Positions 10,801-20,636 of a DNA stretch of 64,000 nucleotides are shown one piece after another. Source of the stretch: Leptobrachium leishanense (taxonomy: Eukaryota; Chordata; Amphibia; Anura; Megophryidae); contig CM019063.1 in assembly GCA_009667805.1 (NCBI GenBank), forward strand, positions 409,858,626-409,922,625. Reading direction: 5' to 3'. The notes under the pieces are model-generated. The model ran no database searches, was not told the DNA's origin, and worked only from the letters and a program-made list of their open reading frames with translations. Each line of letters opens with the position of its first letter. The stretch's first letter is position 1. Position numbers and translations under genes: made by a program.

Positions 10801-13800
10801 TATCTCACAGAAGTGAGTACACCCCTCACATTGTTGTAAATATTTTATTATATCTTTTCATGTGACAACACTGCAGAAACGACACTTTTGTTGCCAGCGG
10901 TTTAGGCACTAATGGCTGTGTGTTAACAAATTTACACTGTTATACAAGCTGTACACGCACTACTTTACATTGTAGCAAAGTGTCATTTCTTCAGTGTTGT
11001 CACATGAAAAGATCTAATAAAATATTTACAAAAATGTGAGGAGTGTACTCACTTCTGTGAGATAGTGTATGCTTTTTTTGTATGCTGACTTTTAATATTA
11101 TGTCAGGGTGCCACCCTGTGGTAGTTAGTAATGACTCAAGGGACGCCTTTTTAGTGCAAAAGTACAAGGTGACAGGCTGAATAATCGAGGGTCGAGGTCA
11201 CAAGGCCAGGTCATACACAAACTAGGAGAGCAAAGGAGAAGGCAGGGGCTAGCTACAAGAATGACTGCTACAATACTGGATCAATGAGGGAATGGGCTAT
11301 CTGGCTTTTATACCCTGCAGCTTCCCCTTGTCCAATAGGAGGCCTGTGTGTCATTGGTGTGTGCTGCGCCCTGGGCGCCATTTTGGTGGAGACCAGGCGC
11401 ACGTGCGCCCCTGGGCAAGGCCTGAGGCCTGGGGCTGCGCTGGAGGCCGCCGGCCAATGGTGGAGGAGCCGTCGCCTGACCTCCCCAGGGCCTGAGAACA
11501 CGCTGAGGAGGTGAGCCGGCAATCCCAGGAGACAAGGCACCGCTGGGTGACGGGGCCGGCTGCCTCGCCGCAACCTGAACAGAGACGTCAGGAGGGCGGC
11601 GAGGCGGTCGCACCTGGCGCCGACGGGCCAGCGGTCAGGACATATTCAGTGCTACCTACAGTATATTATACATGTAGCTCTGCAGCGCACAAACTAAACA
11701 TGCATTGACGCTGGAATAAAGCGAACAGCATATGAAACAGTAGAAGATTATCACAATGTTACAATACGGCATGTAGAGTTTATCTTTTGTACTGTGTAGA
11801 AGATGAGGCTGTGCCTGTGAGACCTAGATTTCAACATGTCCTAAGGCAAAGATCTAAGTATCCTGATTCTGAAAGAATAAAAAGATGGCTGTGGAGCAGT
11901 AACGGTGGCACACAATGCTAGAGCTAGGGTGCCTCTAGCAATACAAACTTTAGTAAAACGTTGACAAACATGGGCTATATATAGTATACAAACCAAACAA
12001 AAGTAATCCCGGCGCATAAGTGATACTGTGTCGCCTTTTCACAGTGAGAAATAATTGTGTTTACAACAACATAACCAGTGCATCAAATAACTAAATAAAG
12101 CAAACTGCAAGTGCCCAAACAAGCAGTAATTAAAGTGAATACTGGTGTAGGTAAATACCAGAAATGTGCACCCTGCTGCAAAACAACACATGTTGTCACT
12201 TCAATTTCACTTCACTTTTCCAGTAAAGGACTCTATTGATTCCAACCCTGGTGTAAACTAAGCCAGAGCTACAGTAAACCTACCATAGCCATTAACGTCT
12301 ATGGAGCTGCTGAGTTTAGAACAGCTCTGGTTAACTTCACACCAAGGTTGGAATACAGCCCAATTATTTTTTTTTACCATCGACAATCATTTGTTATTCA
12401 CCGGATGTCAATACGCTGCCTATCCTATGCAAATTATAGGTAGTGTAAATGTATAGTGACCTGTACCTCACAGCCGTATCAAAGTTAGAACTCGACTTGG
12501 AATCGCAGGTAAACTCTAAGGGCTATATTACATTCTTCACGCAAAAAGCCTTGCGCAAAGCGAAAATCTTTGCGTCAAGCGTTAACCGTTTGCACGTGCA
12601 AATCACTGCTGGAATTACAATCCTCGCACATTTTTTCTTCCGCCGATCAATTGCGCGCGCAAACAGTACGTGCACAAATGCAGGTGCAGTACTGTCTCGC
12701 GCAAAAATCTTTGCGCGCGCAGTTTTTTGCACCCATTCAGCCAATCAAAATGAAGTAACACACCTATCAAACGCAACTGAATTGTGTCTGCCAGAGGCAT
12801 CGGAGACGGGTTCTGCGTCTATGATGCAAAATGAGCACATATGCTACAGTAATAATACACACACACCTGCCATCATCCATTATATTGTTGCTGCATTCCT
12901 TTTTATGGGCTGTTTTTTTTGTTTGTTTTGGGTTCGGCCAGGTTGTTCAGATTTGGCATTAGCACCATCTTTTAGGAGTTGCTAAAATTATGCGTGCAAA
13001 GGCTATGCGGTAATTACCACGAATAGATTGTAATACCATCCTCGTACCAGCGCACATTCGCATTTGCGCTCACAACGTTAAGTATAGGACGCGCGAAGTA
13101 CAGTAAGCTCGTGCAGGGTTCGTGCAGGTTCACCCGCGGTAGACGATTGCACGCGGTTGTTGCACTGACTATGTAATACGGGATTAGGCGCAAATGGTTT
13201 TACCCCTCGCGTTAAAGTTTTTTTGCGCCGGCACAAACATTTGCGTGAAGATTGTAATTTAGCCCTAAGCGTGGAATTTAGGAATAAATACCAGCAGTGG
13301 TATGCTTTATCGCTAGACTTGTTAGGGGCTTATAGCAGCAGGGCTCAAATGGAAATCAGTCGATAACCTTCTTGCAGTTACCTGAAACGTTCACTCACAA
13401 ATCACTGTTGCAACAAGGATAGGGCCCTTGAATGTGAATACGGTAGACATGGTGAAGTGTAGTCAGTGAGGTTTAACTACAGATACAACAGACAAAAATT
13501 AACATGAATTTATGTACCATGCTGTGGAACTTTCTAAACTATTCAGTGTGAATCTTACTCATAATTTCAGAAAGTTGAAGAGGAGGAAGACATAGATTTC
13601 AAAATGGATGAACTACTGAATCCAGATGAAAAAGAGTTTGAGTTACAGAAAGATAAAAGGGAAAATGCTGAGACATATGAAGAAATGCCTGGAACAGGTA
13701 ACAAGCAATAATTTGTTAGTGGATTTAGGCTGGGGTCAGACTAGCGCACTTTTAACGTGCGTTCTGGCGCACTTAATCACGGCCGCACTAGCAGCAAATG

Positions 13801-16800
13801 ACGGGCAATGACAGCCAATATACGAAGTCCGGCCGCACGAAAGTCCGGCCGCACAACACAAGTGGAAAATGAACGCATTTTTTCGAGAACGCAGAACCGC
13901 TAGTACTGACGTACAGAGTGCGCTGCGTCCGCATAGCAGCGTGTGTGCATGATTAGGAGACGTCAGACGCTGCTCATGTCCGGCCAACATAACGTCCAGA
14001 CACCCAAAGTTTCCTGGTTTGGATCCGTAAAAAATCACGCACGAAAATGCGCGTCGTATGACCATTTTTGCGCATTCCGTGAAAAAATACGTCAATGCGT
14101 TCGGACGCACTTTTTTCACGGACAACGTGAAAAATGCGTTAGTCTGACCCTAGCCTTATGGTATGCTTGTACCTGTGAAGAATAAGCCCAGAGTTTTCTT
14201 TCAAATGTATGAAGACATATACTTTTACATACATGATTGTTTGATCATTTGTAATTTCTTAACACAACAGAAGAATGTGTGTGCATGACATGTACAACTC
14301 ATTTCCTACTTATGGTAAGTGGTGTGGTTTTGTTGTTTTAGCACTAAATACAATACAAAAGGCAGCAGACAAGAAGTGAGGTGGTGTGTAAACCAAGGGC
14401 TAAAATGACAAGTTGTAAATAAGTTACTGACTTGGCCTGAAATGTTCTTTAAACCATCTTAAATGTGTACATTATATAATATTTTTTTATTTCAGTGTCC
14501 ATGACAATTCTCTGCCCTCTCCTTGTTTCTTTCCACTTGGAGGGAGTTGATTGGATGGCACTGGTTTTCTTATATAATGTAACATTTAGAAATTGAAAAG
14601 TTGGTACCATGTACATTTTATTTCATTTCATCTGATGGATGGTCAATCTATGCAAATTGTATATATCTTATCTCGTTACTCTGTCACTGTCTACAATGAG
14701 CTCTGTATCCGTTTTTAGGCTTGTACAAATACAGGTCTATTCACTAGAGATGAAACTCAGGAGAACTGGCAGGAGAAGAGAACAATCCAGACCAAATAGC
14801 CAATTTGGAAAGTGAGATAAATGGGAGAATGTTTCTGGTTTGGCTATTTTGACCTAGAATTTTCACTTCTAGTTCTCCTGAGTTTCACCTTTCTTTGAAT
14901 AGAACTGATAAAGAATTATAAAATAAGTGTCCATGACATGCCAGTGAATGTAAAGCAAGGAGTATTTGTGCAGGCGTATAAGACTGACCAGATTCAACCA
15001 TAAACTAATGTATTTTTCAGAATTCAATAAAGACGAAGAAAGTGAAGGGGAGGATGAAGACGAGGATGAGGATGAGGATGATGAGGAGGAAGTCAGTCAA
15101 GAAGATGAGGAGGATAGTGCTATAGTAAACAAGTCTTCGGAAGATGAGGCAAGTTTTTAATATTACTACTATCTATTGTACAGCAACACGTACTGCAGTT
15201 TCTTTCAGTTAGTTAAAGTGATTGCTGCATTGTAACACGAGTTGGAAAAAGACTACAGCCAAGGAGGAAGAACACAAAGGCACAGGTTCAGTAACCTCAC
15301 CCCTTCCGGATATTCTATTTGATATTAATGGGAAAATTTAGGGAAAAACTCTGGAATCATAAAAAAACTTCCCAACACTTCAATATATATATAAATACGA
15401 GTGTACTTTCCCCTGGTGTTCGTAAGCGTGCATGCACGTGTCTCCATCTGGATACAAGTTTGTGTGTGTGTGTGTGTGTGATTACAGGATGTCATTTCCA
15501 CCATTTTTATACAAATGCTAGAATTGGTGATCTCTGGCTCAAACTAGTTATAATCTATTTCTGGTTAGCGTAAAGAAGTTGAAGTGAATGTTTTGCAAAA
15601 AGCACAAACATCCCTTTTCGGAACAAGCTGTCGCACATGTAAAAGTATTATATTCTTTAATATTCTGGCCTTTATTAGTAGCTCCCTATTATTAACTGCC
15701 AATAATAGGAAGCCACTTAAGGCAAAAGGTTTTGAGAGTCGCTAACCCATAGGGGCTACCTGTCACAACCTCTGTCATGAGCGAGCTGCCATGTTAGTGG
15801 ATTGACTCAGAAGGGAGCAGCTATTTGACACCAGCAGCACCACATGACACCATCTCCTGGAGTCCATAGGACTACAATGAAGCCTGTGCGCATTCACATA
15901 AGCGAGATCACACAGGGTCAGTAGACAGACACTGGGACTATTTGCCAGAGTAGGTGGTGGGTCTTGGAGTTCACTACACCATGGGACCATAGGTAAGTAC
16001 AGATGTTTTTTAACTTTTTTTTTATTGAGTTTGTAAATGCAAAATTACTTAGAGTCTCGGAACTGGTGTTTTTTCTAAAAAAACAAACACCTGAGGCAAG
16101 AATAATGAGCAACACATTACAGGAACTGTTAATTTACAGTAACCTGCTGTAACATGTTGTATAATGTGGGCCTTTCTTCACTGAAATAATGCACTCCGCT
16201 TATTTATGTAGCCTTTCTCTGTACTCTTTTTCAGAAAGTGGGGCCCAATGAAATTGGGGAGAATAAGGCAATAATCATATGGGGGATTTTGTTAGCACCT
16301 TAAATTTTTTTGTGACTACTGTCTGACATTTTCGTCTAGTCTGTGGTCTATCATTCCCATTCCAGCCCTTTTTAAAGTAACATTTAAGCATTTTGCTCTC
16401 AGCATTAACATACATAACTATATATTTTTCTACATTGGGAGTTATTCAGAGAGCAGTGAAATTTCATTGCTCTTGTTCGGCGCACTTCACTTTGCCAACC
16501 CTGCGGTGCATTCACCACAGGGCAGGGGCAGATCCAGACACATGTTTTGGGGGGGGGCACTCTTTCAGTTTTGGCTAAGAGCTTGTGCTTGGTTTGAAAT
16601 AACAGGGAGAATCTCTCCTAAACTCAAGCTGTGCTCGTCGCACTCTCTCCAGAACATTGAACAGGGTCTATCCTCATGCGGCTCAGATGACACCTGTATA
16701 CTGTGTACAGGGACCATTATCATAGACCAAAGGGGGATCCGTGACAATAACCCCTTTACATACCAAGACACTACATTAGCACCGACTAGGGAATGGTGCT

Positions 16801-18717
16801 CTTATTGTTTACTCAACCCTTCATTATATTATTTTCTAATCCCCAATATGATTATTGCCTTATTCTCCCCAATTTCTTTTTCTCAATTTCCCCAATAATA
16901 TTATTTGCCCAACTGCCCCCCCATTTTATTAATTATTTTCCTTTTTTCCCCTCATTCACACCTCCTGCAGGCTGCACTGCATTACATTTTTTTAGTCTTA
17001 CTTTTGACTGTCTTCTCTTTGCTACTTGCTAGGGAGTTGGACCAGGCTGCCTGTGGTAGGGCTGCGGGCTGTGGCAGGGCCGCCTGTGTTTATTTCTGAA
17101 TCCAGCCATCCTTTTACACTCTGCTCTGCTGCGGGGTGGGGAGCTGGCCCTTGCCGTCGGGTGCAGGTGGGGGAGCCGAGTCGGCACGGTGCTTGCCAGG
17201 CTGTGGCGTGGCCACCTGAGGTGTGGGAGGGATGCAGGGGCGGACTGACAACTAATGGGGCCCCCGGGCAATAGGAGGTCATGGGGCCCCCCTTGTTCCG
17301 CACCCACAGGAGGCCACACCCATAAAAAAAACACACCCTACAACGTAACACCCACATGTACATTATTGTGCTAAAGAATTTGTTTCTGAACTCCTAAAAA
17401 TAACCTTTTTGAAAATTGTGTGAATAAAATCCACTACTTGGACCCAGCAGCGAATTGTGCCCCCTCCATACTTACAGATGGCCACCGCACTGCTGCAGCA
17501 GCCATCACCCACTCATTGCAGCTAAGGCTGCGCTGCGGCAAAGAAAGTCCCTGTGGAAAATGTGGGAAACTGACAATCACTTTAACAGATACTGTACAAT
17601 CCTGACACACTGCATATTACAGAGCTCCACAGCAATAAAACTCACTGGAATGTGCAGTGTGTATGAGCGTATTACAGAGCTGCGCAGCAATAAACCCACA
17701 GTAATGTGCAGCTCACACTTGGATCTATTGCCCCCAGCAGCTCACACTTGGGTATATACTGCCCCCAGTAGCTCACACGTGGATATATGTTGCCCCCGTA
17801 GCTCACACATGGGTATAAATTGCCCCAGCAGCTCAAACATGCATATAAATTGCCCCCAGCAGCTCAAACATTGATATAAATTGCCCCAGCAGCTCAAACA
17901 TTGAAATGAATTGCCCCCAGCAGCTCAAACATTGAAATAAATTGCCCCAGTAGCTCAAACATTGAAATAAATTGCCCCCGGTAGCTCAAACATTGATATA
18001 AATTGCACCAGTAGGTCAAACATGCACATAAATTGCCCCCAGCAGCTCAAACATTGATATAAATTGCCCCAGCAACTCAAATATTGATATAAATTGCCCC
18101 CAGCAGCTCAAACATGGAAATAAATTGCCCCCAGCAGCTCAAACATGGGTATATATTGCGCCCCCCCAGCTCACTTGCACCATACGAGGATATTCGGTGG
18201 CAAGTTCGGTACTCTTTGAATAACCCTCCTTGTCTCCTGCAACTTATCTGCCCGGTCTCCTAATTTATACAGTCACAATCTTTATTTTTGAGACTTTTTC
18301 TTAAAAAGTACTATGGTCCATGGTTTCAATTGAGTCATTGTGTAGAATTAAAAACACTAGCCAGCTAGACAGCAAACATATGACTTATTGCTCAGGCATA
18401 CAGTGTCACTACTGCTATGGTAAGTCATATGGACTTCAATCAATCATGGTCATTAGCCTGTAATGACTCCATGTGTTGCATTAATAATTTAATATCATTA
18501 ATTTCTTTTTGTTTTGTAGGGGGCTTTACATCCCGTAAATATAGCCTGTCCTAGATAGCAGCACAACTAATAGTAGCTACATCCTTTGCAGTTTAGACCT
18601 TTATATAGCAACCTTTGTCTATGATTCCTCCCCCAGATGAAAGAAGCTGATGAAGGAGCAAGTTCTGGAGATGGCCTCAAGAAATCTTTGCGTAAGAGAA
18701 GAGTACGTAAAGAATAG
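4742..18717 (+). CDS. CLGN: Calmegin, 3' half of the gene (six coding exons)
   Basis: Calmegin is an ER type I membrane lectin chaperone of the calnexin family; in mammals it is needed for folding sperm surface proteins. Six spliced exons join in frame: 4742-4898, 5263-5478, 10532-10651, 13571-13697, 15021-15148 and 18637-18717 (stop TAG at 18715-18717). They encode P-domain repeats, the end of the lumenal lectin domain, one membrane helix, a very acidic cytosolic tail and a basic C-terminus, RKRRVRKE. The signal peptide, most of the lectin domain and the first P-domain repeats lie left of the window. Calnexin (CANX) has the same plan. I prefer CLGN because of the tail ending in RVRKE and because SCOC lies convergently next door, as in other vertebrates. 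All joins are phase-compatible and I see no disabling change. Confidence 0.92.
5263..5478 (+). CDS. CLGN: CLGN exon: last P-domain motif and C-terminal part of lectin domain
   Basis: 216 nt, phase 0 at both ends, acceptor TTATCAG and donor GAG|GTAGGA. It begins [17 protein letters not shown] (final P-domain motif) and continues into [12 protein letters not shown] and [11 protein letters not shown], the strands that complete the lectin fold, ending before the membrane linker. Confidence 0.95.
6241..6283 (+). ncRNA. Hammerhead ribozyme (type I, short palindromic helix III)
   Basis: All conserved core positions are present in order. Helix I strand GCACUC (6241-6246) is followed by CUGACGA (6247-6253), helix II GCC/GGC with loop AUUUCA (6254-6265), GAAA (6266-6269), a minimal helix III ACGCGCGU (6269-6276), cleavage triplet GUC (6275-6277) and helix I partner GGGUGC (6278-6283). 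Helix I forms six pairs (one G-U). Self-cleavage is predicted after C6277. ACGCGCGU is its own reverse complement, so two copies could share helix III as a dimer, as known for retroelement-borne hammerheads. It lies in a CLGN intron on the transcribed strand. Confidence 0.85.
6289..6650 (+). repeat. Diverged tandem duplication, about 208-bp unit, after the ribozyme
   Basis: AGACCGGAGCCCCTTGTTCT near 6291 recurs as AGACCGGAGCTCCTTGTTCT near 6499. Later landmarks such as TTGAGCCAA and ACAAGAGCT repeat with the same spacing. The segment probably belongs to the same repeat as the ribozyme. That repeat may end near 6890, after an AATAAA-containing tract (6880). Confidence 0.7.
8319..8629. mobile_element. 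PIF/Harbinger-like MITE, copy 1
   Basis: Ends GGCTAGTGTCAGAC and GTCTGACGCCAGCC are inverted repeats, flanked by TTA on both sides. The 3-bp TTA/TAA duplication is typical of PIF/Harbinger. The interior is rich in CG and self-complementary, with no gene. Relatives sit at 13728, 22124, 38866 and 40109. Confidence 0.8.
9334..10229 (+). mobile_element. DNA transposon-like element with CAGGGTTATTCAAAGAG ends (family A)
   Basis: It begins CAGGGTTATTCAAAGAG and ends TTTGAATAACCCTG, flanked by TAG on both sides. Sub-terminal blocks are self-complementary, and the middle is AT-rich with no transposase. Other copies, complete or broken, lie at 16433, 22830, 23391, 32391, 34785 and 52711. A 3-bp TSD hints at PIF/Harbinger or a related superfamily; not certain. 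Confidence 0.8.
10250..10385. mobile_element. Short hAT MITE, copy 1
   Basis: Near-palindromic: CAGTGATGGCGAACCTTGGC at the left and GGTTCGCCAACACTG at the right, with ACTACATGTCCCATAATG inside. The flanks CCCTCGAA and CCCTAGAA match at 7 of 8 positions, fitting a hAT-type 8-bp TSD. Related copies are at 20492 and 26493. Confidence 0.82.
10532..10651 (+). CDS. CLGN: CLGN exon: transmembrane segment
   Basis: 120 nt, phase 0 at both ends, acceptor AATCAG and donor AAG|GTAAGT. It encodes a short lumenal linker ([16 protein letters not shown]) and one hydrophobic helix, [17 protein letters not shown], followed by CWPRK as a positive stop on the cytosolic side. The EERPWLW lead-in is shared by calnexin and calmegin. 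Confidence 0.95.
10796..11069. mobile_element. Tc1/mariner-like MITE
   Basis: Almost perfect palindrome. The left end TACAGTATCTCACAGAAGTG is mirrored by CACTTCTGTGAGATAGTGTA, with long arms through TTCATGTGACAACACTG. A TA lies at the left junction. Such GAGTACAC-containing palindromes are common in vertebrates. No transposase. Confidence 0.8.
11100..11655. repeat. Unclassified GC-rich stretch, possibly a transposon end
   Basis: A GC-rich, CpG-containing segment between AT-rich intron DNA. Open frames on both strands (for example 11284-11514 and 11268-11573) are low-complexity and unlike any family I know. I saw no clear terminal repeats. Confidence 0.35.
12238..12354. mobile_element. Small fold-back MITE
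   Basis: ATTCCAACCCTGGTGTAAAC at the left is mirrored by TTCACACCAAGGTTGGAAT at the right. Inner blocks CCAGAGCT and AGCTCTGG also pair. No gene. Confidence 0.65.
12520..13265. mobile_element. PIF/Harbinger-like MITE with GGGCTATATTACA ends
   Basis: The left end GGGCTATATTACA pairs with the right end TGTAATTTAGCCC, and TAA flanks both sides (12517-12519 and 13266-13268). The interior is filled with TTGCGC/GCGCAA inverted repeats. Reading frames inside look composition-driven. The ends resemble 2988-3666. Confidence 0.75.
13571..13697 (+). CDS. CLGN: CLGN exon: start of cytosolic acidic tail
   Basis: 127 nt, acceptor TTTCAG and donor CAG|GTAACA, ending in phase 1. It encodes [20 protein letters not shown] and then a charged segment ending in EEMPGT. 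Calnexin-family tails begin similarly. A MITE starts only 31 bp after the donor. Confidence 0.9.
13728..14155. mobile_element. PIF/Harbinger-like MITE, copy 2, beside a CLGN donor
   Basis: Ends GGCTGGGGTCAGAC and GTCTGACCCTAGCC, TTA on both sides. It begins 31 bp downstream of the CLGN exon end at 13697. Its left and right halves are largely complementary. Confidence 0.82.
14732..14907. mobile_element. Short MITE with CAGGTCTATTCA ends (family B, 176 bp)
   Basis: It begins CAGGTCTATTCACTAGAG and ends TTTGAATAGAACTG, with ATA on both sides. Inner blocks GAAACTCAGGAGAACT and AGTTCTCCTGAGTTTC mirror each other. Its ends are shared with the 3.1-kb element at 49454-52550. Confidence 0.8.
15021..15148 (+). 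CDS. CLGN: CLGN exon: Asp/Glu-rich tail, followed by a GC donor
   Basis: 128 nt, acceptor TTTTTCAG. It encodes an almost pure Glu/Asp run ([16 protein letters not shown]) and then [19 protein letters not shown]. The exon end GAG is followed by GCAAGT, not GTAAGT: a GC-AG intron with an otherwise strong donor. Reading through would hit a stop at once (ASF then TAA), so splicing here is required. The next exon begins in phase 0, as this predicts. Confidence 0.88.
15460..15480 (+). repeat. TG microsatellite
   Basis: Ten uninterrupted TG units. Confidence 0.9.
16433..18228 (+). mobile_element. Family A element split by hAT-like insertions
   Basis: The left end GGGAGTTATTCAGAGAG and the right end CTCTTTGAATAACCCT match the family A ends. 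Inside, a hAT-type end (CAGGGGCAGATCCAGAC, from about 16523) is followed by a second hAT-like start (CAGGGGCGGACTGAC, 17235) and the minisatellite at 17715-18170. The partner ends of the inner elements are not clear. Open frames here are not genes. Confidence 0.6.
17715..18170 (-). repeat. Minisatellite, about 27-bp unit, GCTCAAACATTGATATAAAT
   Basis: About 16 units built on GCTCAAACATTGATATAAAT plus TGCCCCCAGCA. The early units (GCTCACACTTGGGTATAT) are the reverse complement of the minisatellite at 4050-4545, so both arrays share an ancestor in opposite orientation. Confidence 0.85.
18637..18717 (+). CDS. CLGN: CLGN last coding exon
   Basis: Acceptor CCTCCCCCAG, phase 0. It encodes [13 protein letters not shown] and the basic end [12 protein letters not shown] before TAG (18715-18717). 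The Arg/Lys-rich end fits an ER-retention signal and is the segment that most resembles calmegin rather than calnexin. Confidence 0.93.
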   Translation: MKEADEGASSGDGLKKSLRKRRVRKE

Positions 18718-20491
18718 TCCCGCACATAGGCCCTCCTAGACGTTTTATAAGTTTACCAACTCACCAGCATATCTCTGAAGACCCCGGTGAGGTATATTAC
18801 AAATGGAACTGAAACCACTTGTTACTGCTTGGTCCAATATCAATCATCCTGTACATTTCCAACCCAAGGCATATGCTGTGCTGGTTTCTTTAAGCAAGTA
18901 GCTGAATCAAAGACATCATAAAGGTTTTTTTCTTTTATCTGCACTGTTTTAGTTGTGGCTTTATCAGTTTTATTTTTCTTATCTCATTGTGGAGCCCATA
19001 ATGGGATTCTCTTGGGTAAAAAACTGGAAAACGGGAGGAAAAATGAGTGGAATAAATATTAAACTCTCCTGACACCCCCCTCCAAGTCCTTGGTCACCCT
19101 GTCCGTTTAAATTACAATGAATGGTCATGGTGACCACGTATACACAATTTGCAGAGTCTTTATACACTCTCCAATATCGTATATACAAGATTGCTGCCTC
19201 TAAAGCAAATATGCAAACAAATGTTGTATCTCAAAAGAAAAAAGGAATGACTGGGATAGGAGTTGATGTGAATAAACTCCCCCCTGAGTAGACAGGTACT
19301 CAAAAAACACAATATAAATACAATAAATTTTATTAATCAAAAGAAGTATCAAAAATCAAAATAAGTATCAAGTACTTCTTTTGATTAATAAAATGTATTG
19401 TATTTATTTTGTGTTTTTCGAGTACCCGTCTACTCAGGGGGGGAGATTATTCACATCAACTCCTAGCCCAGTCATTCCTTTTTTCTTTTTGATACACTGT
19501 CATAGGGTTTAATCCCAGCTTCCTTGACAGACACTCGTTCTCCCTTATTCTTGAGATCAGTGTCGTGAGACTGTGATATCGTTTCTTGAAATGTTGTTTT
19601 AAGCAAACAGTATTTCCTTGCAAATGAGCTTTAAAGCAATTCTGTAAACTCAAAGCATATCGGCAGTACTGTCAGGCAATATTTGATGGCGTCCTGCTGC
19701 CGCTGCAACAGATTCTGTGTGTGTTCAGGGAGCTGTAGAGACCGGCATGCAGGAGATACAGTGCAAGATTCACCAGCAGAGGGAGCACGCTGTCTCTGAA
19801 TTTTTCTGGACCCAAAGTTTATAAAATCCAGGGGGGGTATGTGCGTGGTGTGTGTTGGTTAGTTACTTGAGGTAATGGGTGATATAAGAGATTTTTATCG
19901 CAATCTTAAAAACCTTGGTTTCTGAAAGTGGTTTGCTTATCAATCCATTCAGTAGTGAAAGGGTTAATGACAAAGGTAAAATGGGATCCATGTGTAAGAA
20001 TCCTACCAGTACATATTCGGCTTTCTTAAGATTAAAATATGGCACAAGGAAGGGAAAGTTAAGGCACATATTTAGCTAATTTCAGTTTGTACTGTTGGGA
20101 TCCCATTTTAGTTCCTGCGCTCGTGCCTCGCAACTGGAGACTGCTTTTAGTTTTGTTATGGGGTGAATTGTGGAAGGACCGAAGCCTGCACATACATAAA
20201 TCCTTAAAATGATGAGCATTTATTTTATTGCTCATCAACGTCTTGTAATATGATTTTTTGCATTATGTATCTCTCGCAGGTTTGGATATAAATACCATAC
20301 AAATCAATACGTTGGTATATAATTTATATATAATGCAAAATATCACTATATTTAATATTATATAACAATAAATGGTGATACTATTCCAATAGAATGGAAT
20401 TTAAAAAAAAATCTAGCCAGTTTTCTATAAAAACAAGATGCCGCGTGGCATTTGATATGTGATCAACCAGAAACATACTTGGCTTATAGAT
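18718..20491 (+). other. CLGN 3' UTR and downstream DNA
   Basis: No coding region. The UTR end is not certain: AATAAA occurs in the palindrome near 19322, at 20370 and again near 21135. The palindrome at 19226-19495 is the only clear structure. Confidence 0.55.
19226..19495. repeat. Long fold-back, arms about 125 bp
   Basis: The left arm (19226 to about 19350) contains GTATCTCAAAAGAAAAAAGG, CCCCCCTGAGTAGACAGGTA and CAATAAATTTTATTAATC. The right arm (about 19375-19495) has their reverse complements with few mismatches. The loop is roughly 25 bp. Confidence 0.88.
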
Positions 20492-20628
20492 CAAATGTCA
20501 GCAACCTTGGCCCTCCAGATGTTTTAGAACTACATCTCCCATGATGCTCAACCACTCACTAAGTTGACTGGTGCCTCCTGGGATATGTATATCCAAAACA
20601 TCTGGAGGGTTAAAGTTGCTGACCTCTG
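20492..20628. mobile_element. Short hAT MITE, copy 2, perfect 8-bp TSD
   Basis: Left GTCAGCAACCTTGGCCCTCC, right GGTTAAAGTTGCTGAC, with ACTACATCTCCCATGATG inside. TTATAGAT flanks both sides (20484-20491 and 20629-20636). Confidence 0.88.
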
Positions 20629-20636
20629 TTATAGAT

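Larger units (their letters stand above)
10652..13570 (+). other. CLGN intron with several MITEs
   Basis: It holds a mariner-like MITE (10796-11069), an unclassified GC-rich stretch (11100-11655), a small fold-back MITE (12238-12354) and a larger one (12520-13265). Elsewhere I see no gene. Confidence 0.8.
15149..18636 (+). other. CLGN last intron with nested repeats
   Basis: It holds a TG microsatellite (15460-15480) and a family A element with nested insertions (16433-18228). In 15200-16430 I see no gene and no clear element. Confidence 0.75.

Noticed and set aside
12449..12985. Plus-strand frame of 178 codons
   Set aside because: Mostly inside a MITE made of TTGCGC/GCGCAA repeats; no known domain.
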